Assembly: GCA_013396635.1 (NCBI GenBank)
Contig: WBMW01001713.1
Location: 6,065 to 70,064 of the forward strand
Direction: 5' to 3'
From: Penelope pileata
Taxonomy: Eukaryota > Chordata > Aves > Galliformes > Cracidae
DNA length: 64,000 nt
Part shown: positions 47,394-60,200 of the stretch, in pieces
How positions within the stretch are numbered: position 1 is the first letter of the stretch
How the letters are laid out: every line of letters starts with the position of its first letter
Notes under the pieces: generated by a model
What the model saw: the letters and a program-made list of their open reading frames with translations, nothing else
The model's database searches: none
What the model was told of the DNA's origin: nothing
Program-made: the position numbers and the translations under genes

Positions 47394-48750
47394 CTGAAAC
47401 ACAATAGAGATACCATGAGCATTTATCAGGCAACAAAGCACACAAGCATTTGTCATCCCAGTGTCACGCTCCGCTGGTTCCTGTCACCTGTGCAGCCAAA
47501 GGAGAAAGGCTCACCAAAAACAAAATCAAAGGCAACACCACGGATGCTACAACCTTGTGAAATGTTATGGGTAGGAAACGGTGGAATGTCACTGGCTGGA
47601 AGCTCCAGGTCATGGGGTGAGAGCCAGGGGAACGCGCAGCCATCAATGTCACACTCACAGCCTGCAGCTGCTGCAGTAGAACTGTATGGGCAATGCCAGG
47701 TGTGCTCAGCATGAAGGCGAGGTGTGAGCATCGTGTAGGGAGCAACGTATGGGAGAAAGCATACGTTAAATATGGGAGAAACGGTGCACTCAGCATGCCA
47801 GTGAAGAGGAGAACGTCAGTGGCAGATTCTACCTGCTCAGCCCTAAAACTGGACACAAGGAGCCCAAGGAGGCCCTTCAGAATCTTTATTGTCAAGCAGA
47901 GTTGTGTCCTTTGCAGAGAACCAGAACCATTAGAAATAATACAGAACGAAAACAAAGGATGGGGACGGGAAAGAGCTGTGTTTACAGCCAGCATTTCAAC
48001 CTATCAGCTTGTTCCAGTGCCAGAAGCTGCTGCACCAAAGCCCACACTCCCTGTTGCCTGCAAAGACCTGCAGACCTGGCCCCTTCCGACCTGCACAGCA
48101 CGCTGGGGAGAGCTGCTGGCGCAGCTGGCAGGGGCTGAGTCAGGCTTACAGCCCGCCAAGCAAATCCATCCCCATTGCTTCATGCCCGTGACAATTTAGG
48201 AAATGTAAACCCAAGAATTAGCACTTCTGTGGGTAATTTTGATGGTTTTGTTTTGTCTTATTTAGGCTTTAGATGTTTGAATCACACAACATGATTTTTA
48301 AGAGGGCTACTAAATCACTGAATTAAAAAGAAGATAGGCTGTCTAGCAGTTAATATTTTAATGAATAATTCTACAAGAGCTGTAAACATCAACTGCCTCA
48401 GCATATTTAACACTGTTTAATGCATGTCTTCTGATCCTCCCAAACAGAAAATGGTGTCTTGCATAAAAATAACAGTGAGGGAGCAACACTGCTCCACTCC
48501 AAGCCATAGCAAACATGCATTTCCCCCCAGCACTGCCCTCCCTGGACCCTGAAACATAAAGTTAAAGCAGCAGAACACAAGACAGAACCACTTGCTTTAA
48601 AGGCACCTTGCAATTTTAACTGTGGGTGATTCTCTACGTGCACAGTAAACTCATTGCCAAGAAAAACAACAAGAGGGGCAGGTCCCATGGGGAAGATGTG
48701 AAATCCCAGAAGATGTGAAACCCAGGCAAGTCTGCTTGGCCAGTTCGTTT

Positions 48751-48755
48751 GCTCT
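48751..48755. repeat. Target-site duplication, left copy (GCTCT)
   Basis: Immediately precedes the LTR's TGT terminus and is identical to the five bases after its ACA terminus. The match stops at exactly five bases. Confidence 0.88.
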
Positions 48756-49273
48756 TGTCTTAGTTTCTAACAGCAGTTACTTCTCTCATAGTGTCTGGTA
48801 TGAAGCTGTGTTTTGGTCCCAGAAGAAAAACAAAACTGATAACACCTGGCAGTGTTGAACAGAGCCAGGGACATATTCAGTTCCTCAGTGAAGAAGTCAG
48901 GGGGGCACAAGGAGCTGGGCACTGCAAGGGGACAGGACCAGGGCAGCTGACCCAAACTGACCCAAGAGCTATTCCATAGCACATGACATCATGGGATTTA
49001 CGGAAGGGCAGTGAGCCGAAGGAGGGGCTGCTGGCTGGCTGGGTATCAGTTGGTGGACCCTTGCTTTGTGTATCATCTATTTTTTATTATATAAAAATAT
49101 ATTTACTGTTATTTCTTTTATTTTCTCTGCTGTCTTAGTAACTAGCTTTTATCCCAACCCATGAGTTCTACTGCATTTTTTTCCTTAATTCTCTCCCCCA
49201 TTCCACTTGGGAGGGGGGAGGGTGAGCGAACAATTGTGTGGGACTGAGCTATCTGCTGGGTCAAACCACAACA
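48756..49273 (+). mobile_element. Solo LTR of an avian endogenous retrovirus
   Basis: Starts TGTCTTAG and ends CCACAACA, the usual TG...CA termini. Internal blocks fit a widespread avian LTR family as recalled: GGGGCACAAGGAGCTGGG, GCAGCTGACCCAAACTGACC, CATGACATCATG, and a C-rich end with GGGTCAAACCACAACA. A perfect 5-bp duplication, GCTCT, flanks it. No internal viral genes are present, so the provirus was lost by recombination between its LTRs. A 5-bp duplication suits an ERVL-like (class III) element; the class is inferred. Confidence 0.9.
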
Positions 49274-49278
49274 GCTCT
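49274..49278. repeat. Target-site duplication, right copy (GCTCT)
   Basis: Immediately follows the LTR's ACA terminus and matches the left copy. Confidence 0.88.
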
Positions 49279-50319
49279 CCAGCAGAAACCTGCTGTGAGC
49301 CCACTCCTAAGCACTGAAAGGAGAGGGAAGCTCTGATTCCCAGCGTCGTTCATGGAGCTGCGATAACTCAAGGCGAGGCAGGCCGGCTCGCCACTCCTCC
49401 ACCCACGGCTGGCATCGGCACTAACCCCAGGATAAAGAAACTCCTGCCACTTAAGAACAAACAGAAAGGCACGAGAAAAATAGATATTGTCTTCTCTCTC
49501 TGGATCCCAGAATGATATTGACAATATTAACTGATTTACCCAGGAAGAAGGAAACAGAATTTGAGTTTGACTTCAATAATGCAAAGTTTACTCTTTCCCT
49601 CCCATTGCTTCTGATAATTAACACACTCCAATTATTTATTACTTACAATTCTTCTATCTAACCAGAGAATATGTCACCTCCTCCATCTGCTGCTCAGCAG
49701 GAACAAACAGAAGAGGAGTTAGGAGGGAAATGAAAACCAACTGGCTCCCAGCTTGGCTTGGTGCTGTGTTTTATCACTGTTATTTACGGCACTGATAGTT
49801 CATCACAATGACCAAGATATGGGCTTCCCAGATGCAGATATTCAAAAATAACTCTTCAGAATACAACCAGAGGGAATATTTTTTCCCCCATTATTTTGGA
49901 GAGAAACCGATTCATCAGAAATGAATGGTTTGGATTGAAATTCAGAGCAAAACCAGGCAACGCGGGAGCCCTGAGCCACGCGCTTGCCCAGCTCGTACAT
50001 CTGGAGCTTTGCTCTCCCAGGCTGACCCAGCCTGCGTTGCGGTGTCACTTCTTTCAGCTCAGCCTCATTTTCTCTCTGAGGCACACAAGTCAGTGATTAA
50101 CATTTAATAATTTACCATGCATTGGCAGAACCGCAAGTGTTTTTAGAGCCCTGATCTGCTGCAAGTAGAAACTAATATGCTAAATTCAGCTTTTAATCTA
50201 GCCCTGCTTGTAAGCATTATTTGAAGGAAATGCATTAAATAATGCCTCTCACCACAACTTTAAAAATAAACCATCCAGGGTGCTGTATGTAGGTATGGGC
50301 ATTAGCCAGTCCACGGTAA

Positions 50320-50640
50320 AAATGCTCATGGCGGACATTTAACTCCCCATTATTTTGCAATTAATCATTATCAAGGTAAAGCTGTCTTCAAATCAAGGTG
50401 ATTTAATTTGATAGATTCGTTAATTATTGGTAATTCCTCCATAAAAGATGTGCTATATCAGAATTTCAGGGCATTAACAGATGGCAGTGACTCCTCTGCC
50501 AGATGCCATTAACACAGCAACAGCCACGACTGCCATCATAATTAAATATCTGCCAGCATTTCCCCTGATGCTTCCCCCCTTCCCAAGACATGTCTAGCAG
50601 CATGGGAACTTCATTTTAGGTATTTTCTTCGTAAGAGATC
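50320..50640. promoter_or_regulatory. Candidate conserved enhancer A (homeodomain/E-box rich)
   Basis: An AT-rich island with several TAATTA/ATTAAC-type homeodomain cores (about 50359, 50420, 50471, 50508), an E-box CAGATGGC near 50478, and inverted arms TGGCAG/CTGCCA (50482-50487, 50496-50501). It lies inside the large C1orf21 intron. Enhancer activity is inferred from composition only. Confidence 0.35.
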
Positions 50641-50759
50641 CACAGACGGACGCAGGTAAGCTGCAAGCATTCTTGTTTCTCAGCTCCCTTAGCACTCACG
50701 GCCACGCGCAGGGCTCACTAATGCAGGGCTGACAGCAAGGTGCCAACATGTTTAATGAA

Positions 50760-50940
50760 GAGACTACATTTTATTTTATGCATTTTTTTCCTTAATTGAT
50801 GAAATTGGCCAGAAAGAAATCAATTAAAGATGCAATTAGCAATTCTGCCACCTAATGGCTAATTTTCATTAACTGGCAGTCGCATTTTGGTCTTTAGTTG
50901 TTTTTCTCTAATGTTATGATAATTGAAAAAACACGCAACT
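50760..50940. promoter_or_regulatory. Candidate conserved enhancer B (dense homeodomain sites)
   Basis: Contains a perfect 9-bp inverted repeat, TTAATTGAT (50792-50800) and ATCAATTAA (50819-50827), with an 18-base spacer. Next come AATTAGCAATT, CCTAATGG, GCTAATTTTCATTAAC and ATGATAATTG. The density of TAAT cores in 150 bases is unusual for plain intron sequence. Function is inferred. Confidence 0.35.
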
Positions 50941-53900
50941 AAACAGGGGGAAAAGCCACAGAACAGTAAAACTGACTGCAATCAAAATGGGCCTCTTTGC
51001 ATCAACACTGTTGTTTTTTTCACTTGGAAAAGGCTGAAGTACCCAACTTGCAACTGCACTGTGGAGTCACCGGTGTCTGAAAGTAGCATATTCACCACAA
51101 TTAGTACCATTTTTAAGATCTCTGTGATTTGCTCCTAAAATATAGTCCATAGAAACATGAAGGGTCTCTCCAGATAGCAATCACATTTTACCCAACATCG
51201 GTAGTTTACAGCTATTCAAACAGTTGCAACAAATATTCCTGATTTATATCAAGACAACACTTTCCTTCAAAGGAGTCCACATTATCTTTCAAACTACTTT
51301 TTGGGCTATTTAATTCACCTTTAAAATTACTTAGGGGAAAAAAGAAGTATTTGTTTTTAATAACATGCTCTATTCTTCAAAATAATTGTACTTGAAAAGA
51401 AAGAACCCATTGATCAGTTAGAAACAGTCTGAAGGATGAGATGCAAAATTTCCATCTGCCAGCCCAGCACTTCTTGCCTCCCTCTGCTGTGAGAACCAGC
51501 CCCAGGTAATGCTGTTTTACAGGGACTGCCTTGATACATGACAGGGTGCATGGGAGAAGGACTGCCTTCACCGATTTTACAAAGAGTTTCTTTGCTATGT
51601 GCATGCACAAGCACTGACATTTTATGTCACCATTTTGCAAGAAGACTGTGCAAGTGTAACAGAGCCTCTTTCTTCTTTCTCCAGTGAAACACCTGAAAAT
51701 GTTATTTAGGATAATCAGTTAACTTTACAGTGAAGGGGCAAACTGAGCACTGAGAATCTCTGATGCTGGTGAAGGGAAAAAGAAATTATTCGTTAATCCC
51801 ATTCACCAGAGAAATGGCACTATCCCTGCTATAATATTCATATATATGTGTATTGCGCTGTCTGGAATGGGGTCCAGGGCACACCCAGCAAAGAAGTACG
51901 GCATGGTATGGAGTGTGGATGGTGCTAACACACAGAGCCCACCTTCTCCCTATCCTTGTCATCAGGGATGACGCTCATGGTGAGCATGACTGTCATGATG
52001 CCCATCACCTTTAAGCCTCTCAACACCAGTTATGAGAAAAGCCAACATTGGCACGAACTCCCCCAACGCTTACACCTCCCAGATGCCTGTGATGCTGATA
52101 TGCCGTAGCGTGGACTCAGTCACGTAGGCTCCTGGACGCACGGAACCAGTCAATGGGGGCTGGCACTGCTCCACGGCTGACGCACGCTTTGCCTCAGGCT
52201 CCTGAACACACTGTCTGCCACAGCACCCCAGATCCGGGCAGCATCTTGAAACAGGTAACAGGCCTGAATGTCCTCTGCTAAGAATGAAGGGCTCGCCCAT
52301 GAGGCCTTACCCCTATAAAGGATCTGTCTTAAAAACTCATCAGAAAATAATTTTTGGAGTACTTTGTTAAGTTTTATCCCCATGTAACAGACTGGGAGAG
52401 ATCAAAGCCTGAAGACTTCAGGTTAAGATTGTGGCCGTTCAAGCACAGAAAGGGAAGGTAGGAACAGGCACACATCTGGGCATTTATTTTGGGAAAAAAA
52501 CAGATTCCACGAACCCAGCCGATGTCATGCAGGGAGCCTGCACAGACACCGGGAGCATAACCCAGATTCAGCAGAGAGAAACCCTGTGCTTTCGTCAGCA
52601 GTCCATGGCTTTCTCAAATTCATTGCAGAGGCCTCATCCTGAAATGTGCTCCTCTGTGCCAGGCATTACTGGGCAATTTTACTGAAATGTAATATGGAAG
52701 AGAAGAATTCTGGAAGCACAACAAATTTAAAAATTACTCCACATGTGAAAAAAGTAGGTAAAAATGGGGTGAATCCTGAGCAGCTTTCCACAGCCCACCA
52801 GGAAGCCATCTAGATGCTGTAGTCTGATAAATCAGATAATGCTTCTTTTAATGTTTATTTAGCAGCCCGTAAAACACTAAGCACACACACACCTATTCAG
52901 TCTTGCTCAGCAAGGTCTAATTTAAAGGCAGCAAGAGTTGTTCCACGGAGTGCTGGTGGCTTTCAGCCCAAGCCTTCAAAACACAAATGAAAAATAGTTG
53001 TGCCTGCACAAAATAAATATGGCCCATGTGGAGACACTTCACCAGACTCAGATAATCTACTACAGAAGCCAGCACAGCAATTTGGGGTAAGCACGAGCGA
53101 GAAGAACAAAAGGATGCTGCAGGAGAGTATTGGTTACAAGGGCTGGATGGATCTGCTTTTCTCTTGGATTGGTTGTTTGCATCCAAGAAGAAAGAGTTCT
53201 CTCTGGAGAGAGGCAAAAGACTTCTCCCGCAATATCTAAACACAGTTCACTCTCAGGCAAAGCTACTGGTCTTTGAACTGAGATGGAGAACGTCACTGAA
53301 GAGCAGGAAAAAAAGAGAAATTCCCACCACTAAAAGGTTTTCAAAGGGCATTAATATTTACTGCATCTAATAGCTACAATTTTTCAAAAAGTTCCCCATC
53401 AACTTTTCAACTCCTCCTCCCCCAGTATTCATATTAGGAAGCCTGGACTACTTGGTCATGGGAATTCCAATGAATTTTGTAGAGCAACCACACACCAAGA
53501 AGAAGAATTGAAATACAGATGTGGGAAGAGCTGGAGCCAAGACAGGAAATGACGACAGGTAAACAGACAAAATTACTGATAAGAAATGATAAATATGAGC
53601 AGCAATCTCCCCGGGAAACTCTCAGCTGAACCTTTCCATTCTATGCTTTTTCACACTTGTATCACCCCTCTACAGGGATTACACATTTGAATTCTCTCGT
53701 CCAGAAAAATAAAAATGTTTATTGCTATCTCAAAATTCGTCTCTGCAGATAGATTGTCATGCTGCAAACGTCAAGGTGTCCCTTACAGAAAATTGGAAGC
53801 GTGATCACTTGCAAAGAAGTGCCTCTGTTCTGTAATAGGAAGTTTACACCAAGAAGCAAACGTCAGGGTTTCCTGGTTCCTCCAGCTTTGGTGGTACTCC

Positions 53901-56719
53901 AGGATGGGAAGCAGTGCAAGGGAGATGTCTACAAGATTTCCAGAGGGCAACAATCTGCAAAATTAAGTTGAGGAATGTCCCCTGTACACACAGCTTTGTA
54001 AGAGGCTGAAAATTGTCCCCTACAGTTCTGTACAGAAGGTAATGTGGGATTGCTTCAGGGCACGAAGGAGATTTGCTTACATTGAAAGATACCCAGAAAT
54101 ATTGCAAAGAAAATGCTGTGGGCAGAAAGGAGACCTGCTCACCAACCCTCCTAATACCCAACCCTCCTAATCTTTAATGGCCTTGGTACATCAGAGTGGC
54201 TGAAAGTTTTATCTGACAAGTAAAAAATAGATGGATAAAAGCTAAAAAATACATTACTGGCAAGTTACAAGACTAGACTGACTCTTGAGGAAACTTCAGA
54301 GGCTTTTAGGGCACTTAGCAACAAAAAGCACAACCAACCTCGCTCTGTTGCAGGTGTGCCAGTCTTCCAGATTGTACAGCCACCCTGGATAACAAAAACT
54401 GGCTCAAAACTAACTTCCTGCTTGTAAAGTTTGTGTCATTAACTATTATCTCCCTCTCAACAAGCATTTACAAAAACATAGTTATTTATAGTAAATATAT
54501 CTATTACTCATACCCCCAAACTTTTCGTGCATAAGTAGTTTTCCACCAAGTGTAGTAACGTGGGAAGAGCTGCATTAAGCATGAAACAAGGGTATGGCAT
54601 GAAGTCTGTAAAACACTGATGGCCAGAAATAAGCAATATAAACTGTCTTGAAAGTAACTTGGTGCGTTCAACAGCCCGTCTGCAGCAGGATGTGGATCCA
54701 TTAGTCTGTGCTCCAAGAAGGCACTTTGCTGGAATGGCAAGCAGGTTATTGCTACTGCAATTTTTGCAGAGGTTTTTAGTGGGATGGCTTTGAAGAGCAG
54801 TATACGCTTCAAAGACATACAAGAGAACATATCTAGAAAACCAGATGTGTCATTTCCTGGCTTTTGAAATAGCTGGGCCTAAAATTTCTTCAGAGGAGAG
54901 ACAGCTTTGACAGCCTGTTTACACCCACCTTTTGAAAAGCAGCTCCCTGAAAGATGCCTCCAAAGGCACAGATGCACACAGCATCCTGAGATCCTTCTGC
55001 AGTGTCAAAATCAGCCAAGACAGAAGATAAGCACAGCTCTGAATGTGCCCATACACTGCCTGACTGCCTTAATGCTCAATGTGGCATTACACTTTAGGTT
55101 GGGCTTGTTGAGCCACCAAGCCACTGCTGCCAGGTGACCACCAAGCAGCCACTTGGAAGAGGCTGCAAAACTACAGCATGGTGATGGTGTCTCGTCTTGC
55201 AGGGTGAGCAGTGATGCTGGCTGTTGGCTTCTACCTGTAAGTAGCAGGTTTGAGTGGACATTACACTTTTCTTAAGATATTTTTCCCCCTTGTTCAAACC
55301 TGAGATAAATTTAAGGCTTAACCTCCAACACTAATCTCTTCTGGGTTTGTCACTTACAGGTCAGAGAGGAGGAAGAACTGAACTATTAGAAAATATGGTG
55401 CAAATCAAAAGATGCAGTTAAACCAAAGGCAAGCAGAACAAAGCAGCAGCAAGAAGCAATCCTGAGAAGCGACATGACAGAAAAGTGTCAGAAGCACTAC
55501 TCATCAATACAAATGTCTTTGCAATGGGAAGGTTCTGGCATTCCCAGCCTTCAGGGAGGATTCTCATGTATAAAGCAACAGCATCAATACAGAAACTATG
55601 CCCATGTGCCCCACTAACACACAGGCACTCCCACAACAGTTATTCCCACAATGTGTTTCCAATTCCCACAGCTGACGTCACGGGAAACACCTCTGAACAT
55701 GTGGGACATGGCACGCTGCACGCGACGTGCTGCTGCGGAACGGCCACTGTTGGCTGCCCGCGTTTTCCATGTGCTGTGTGTCTAATGAAGGGAATAAAAA
55801 CATACTAATTTGTGTTCCAAAACACCACGGATTCCCTACAATAAACTCACACTGCCAGTACTCTCCAAGGTGAACATTTTGAACTTTTGGGAGATTGCAA
55901 TTATGTAAATGCCATCACTGGAATATATTTTAATGCCTGCATTTTGCTCCTCTCAATGTCTGTTCTATGGGCATTTATTCTCAAATCTGTACAGGGTGAA
56001 AGACTTAAGACCCAAGAGAACAGATTTACAGTTCTGGCTATGTTGCAAGTTTCACTGAGCGTGGGTAAAATCTACACTTTAAAGGACATCATAGTGTGAA
56101 TATTATTAAGTTTGACATGTACTATGTCATACAAGAGAAGTACAATGTCTGTGGATGGAACCTGATTTATGTATTTGTACAATCTTTTCATTGTTTTGTT
56201 TAGCTGTTGCTTTGAGTAGTAGAAAAAAATAACTTTTATTTCACAAAGAATACAGCAGCCTGCTCGCTTCCTGAGTTTCAAATCCTCAGGTGTATAGGAA
56301 TGGATTTCGCACAAATTCTCCAAGCAAAGTTATTTCTGAGAAGTAGTGAGAATAGAGATGACATACAGCAGAACGAATGGCACTCATAAATGGCTGCTAA
56401 ATCAGCAAGGGAAGCAGGGTTTTGTGTGTTTATGTCCTCAAATTTTACTTGGAAGAAGAGCAGATAGATAAGTGTCTCCTCAGCGCTGGCAAAAAGGGGC
56501 ACCAATAGCGTAAACATTCCATTCAGTAAGAATAAAAATAGCTTTGGATACTCAAGGTGCTGCAGATTAGAGGAAGATATCCAAACCAATGCTGGATAAA
56601 AACTACATTAAAATCCAATTACAGGCCTGGAAATACTAATGTCCAACATATATTTAAGGGTCACTGAGTGACTGTGTGCCTGATAAGCCCTTTGTTGTCC
56701 CATCTGATTTTAAAGGGCC

Positions 56720-57235
56720 CATAGAATCATAGAATGGTTCAGGTTGGAAGGGGCCTCAGAGATCACCTTGTTCCAACCCCCCTGCCATGGGCAAGGACAC
56801 CTCCCACCAGACCAGGTTGCCCAAAGCCCCATCCAGCCTGGCTTTGAATACTTCCAGGGAGGGGGCATCCACAGCTTCTCTGGGCAACCTGTTCCAGTGT
56901 CTCACCACCCTCACAGTGAAGAATTTCTTCCTTATATCCAGTCTAAATCTACCCTCTTTCAGTTTATAACCGTTACCCCTTGTCCTGTCATTACCTATCC
57001 CTGTAAAAAGCCCCTCCCCAGCTTTCCTGCAGGCCCCTTCAGGTCCTGGAAGGCTGCTATCAGGTCCCCCCGCAGCCTTCTCTTCTCCAGGCAGAACAGT
57101 CCTAACTCTCTCAGCCTGTCCTCGTAGGGGAGGTGCTCCAGCCCTCTGAGCATCCTCGTGGCCTCCTCTGGACCCGCTCCAACAGCTCCACATCCTTCTT
57201 CTGATGGGGGCCCCGGAACTGGACACAAGACTCGC
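56720..57235 (-). mobile_element. CR1 retrotransposon 3' portion, relatively young copy
   Basis: The + strand starts with two clean terminal octamers (CATAGAATCATAGAATGG), followed by GGTTGGAAGGGGCCTCAGAG and CACAGTGAAGAATTTCTTCC. This is the reverse complement of the CR1 3' end, about 515 bp, 5' truncated near 57235. On the - strand a 172-codon frame crosses it and still shows CR1 ORF2-type residues (RFRLDIRKKFF, HWNRLPREAVDAPSLEVFK), which suggests little decay. Confidence 0.93.
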
Positions 57236-60200
57236 ATCTTCTGCATTGCCTCTTCCCAAGGCCTCACAGGGCACAGGAAAGGCTCAAAATGAGCTCTGTC
57301 CTCCTTTGTCAGAAAACTGCAAATCTTTGTTCCAGGAAAACGTCAGTGCTGGCACGGCACAACTGCTATGCACCAACCCCAGCAATGGCACAGCCCTGGG
57401 ATGGCACCTGCTCCCTCAGAGGGACCAGCACCTCGAGAGGAGGTCCTGCACACCGTGCCAGATTGGCCTAGATCCTCCACTCACCCACCAGACATCAGCA
57501 GGCCCTTGGTCAAAATGTGAAAAAGCACTGTGAAACCCCTCAAGCTTCATCGCCTCAAAGCTTCTCATGGTCTTGGCCAGCACTAACGAAGATATTTCAG
57601 AGTATCATCTAATTGCACCACCTGAGGGCACGTATCTAAACTACTTCAAAGATTTTTGTCTAATCCACTCTCCCAACTCCAGTCCTGTGGCTTTTCTCAA
57701 TGGCCTGTCTTTCACTTTGCCACTTCCCTGAAAGTTCCAACATTTGTCCTACTACACAAGTTAACTCTTTGCTCAGTGTCTTCTGGCACCTCTCAGTGGT
57801 CAAAAGGAGGAAAGTTGACTGTCCTGCCTTTTAAAGTAACCTTCTCTGTATTGGGTGACTTGCACTTCCTTCGGTATTTTTAGGCTAAATAAATCAATTC
57901 ATTCCATCTTCCACTACAGCTTTTGTCTGCTAAACCTATTCCTGTCACTCTCCTCTGGGCTTTTTCCCATCTGCCTACATCTTTCCTACAGAGCACACTT
58001 CCCATTTCGGTCACAGTATTTAAAGCCTTACTGAAGGCAGGATGCATCACGTGTACTGCCGCATCAGAGAGCAAGAGAAGCTCTTGTTTTTGATGTGGCA
58101 TCTCAAACCAGTGAGGTTAACCTCCCATATTCAGAGATGGCATTTCTCTGCAGGCAGCAGCCCTATCTGAGACTTGTAGGCAAATGGATGGAAGTTTCAC
58201 GTAGTTCCACCAACTATTTTTACTTTTGAGATTTTCATAAAAAAAGAAAATAAGCTTAGCTTTGAAAAGCAGGTTAGAGTACATATCTTGCGAGGAGAGC
58301 CCAACTCTTTCGAAAGTAGAGGCAGCACTGGTTCAAGACCCTCTGACTTGAGTGAGCCTTCTCGAGATGTACTTACTTTGTCACTGCAAATGATGGTTGG
58401 CAGCTGAAATATCACTAAGTTTTACTACCAAATACTCAGAGCATCTATACACTGTGTATTCATATATCAGAAAACCCAAGGTAAATAAATGCTGAAGGAG
58501 AAATTAACTGAACTCAGTTTTTCTAATGAGTACCTAAAATGCATCGTACAGTGCTCAACATCTCTCAAGCCAAAGAGCTGTTGAGGGTCATCTGTTTTCC
58601 TGCCTCAACCCTTGGATTACTAAAAACAAAACAAAACAATTATTCGGTACAAACAGAATGATCATAATGTAAAATATCTGCATGTTCCATGACTCACAGC
58701 CCAACAGGTCTTCCTAAAATTAACAAAAATCACATGCAACCAAAGCACATACTCTTACATCATCTTCAATTTTGCTATTTCTAATCAAAACCAGCATTCA
58801 AGTCTACAGCTTGACTTAAAGCCATTTCCAGATGCCAAGTTTTAACACACACCATTTTCTTTTCAAGCCACAAAAGTGCAAAGATAAGAAAAGTACCTCT
58901 AAAATTTAATAGGATATTTCCATCAGAGGAATGTTCAGAAAATGTGGTACTGCCATGTTACTGCCAAGAGGTGCAGTATTGCCAACATGAAGGCTTTCTG
59001 CCTGAGTCAGAAGCATACTCCAATGCACATTCATAGGAACGGCACTTACAAGTAGGAGAAAACAACAGTTTAGTACAAAAACACTGTCTCATTTTTCATT
59101 GCAGTGCTGCAGTTTCATCAATTGCTTCCCTACACTTAATTAACTCCTTGTTTAATCTTAATGTGATAATGAGAACTTTAATTCAAGCCATATACCACAT
59201 CAATGATCCAGACAGCAAAAATAGATTTTATTGAAGTCACCAAAGCCCCATAATCCCTCTGCTTTTTTGTAACACCACGAGCCAAATACAAGCATAGCAG
59301 CTGCAAGAAGCCAAGAACGTTCCCTGATTGCTACTGAGAACATTAATAAATAAAATCTACTTTGAAATCACAGTGAGTACGCTCTGATGAATACTCCTCA
59401 CTTGTTCATGTCTCTGGCAAAACAAAAAGCAGCTGAGACACGGGGCTCTCTGCAGATCCCATATACCCACAGTGGGTCTTCTGTGCAATGAGCTCACAGC
59501 TTTCAAACAGCTCACAGCAGAAACCCACGACATGCAGTCCTTCCTTGGCCTTTCTCTAAGGAGGGGAGCCCTGGAAAAAGGCACGTGCTGCAAACTACCG
59601 AGATCGGACAAGAATTTGTACATCAGGACACAGCCAGCAACACGCTCAGCCTTCAACAGCAGGCTTGTCCACTCCAGCAGGAACACCAGCAAACAGACCC
59701 CACAACTTTTACCAAAACATCTGAAGCACTGTTCTGTCCAAGTTTGGCATGTAGCAGCCCAATCTGATATTTCCCCCCAAACTTCTGAATCTGAAGGATT
59801 TCAAAAGCAGCTTTGAAACACCAAGATGCAAATTGCAAGGTGGGATCACCTTTCTCCCTGCTCTTGTGCTCTGCTCCTTGATGGCACCCATCTGCTCCCA
59901 TGTCACCAAGGCTACAAGACATGGACATGAGGAATATACATATATACAATCATTGTTAACAGTTTTAGGGACTTTTTGTTACCGCTCTGTGTTAGAACTG
60001 GCTGGGTAAGGTGAGTAGGGAAGGAGGCCAACAAGGAAGGCCAACAACCAGCCACATGACAAGCCCAGAGGCCAGCCCAGAGCCTACTGCTGGTACAGGC
60101 AGCATTCCCAAAATAACCTTCACAGGAGAGAGGAAGGGCACGCTGCAGATGGGGGGGGGAAAGAGGCCCATTTTGTGATGTTTAAACCCCACTGAGCCAT

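Noticed and set aside
47464..47994. A 176-codon - strand ORF just upstream of a C1orf21 exon
   Set aside because: It uses no C1orf21 frame, has no recognisable domain, and overlaps another long frame on the opposite strand.
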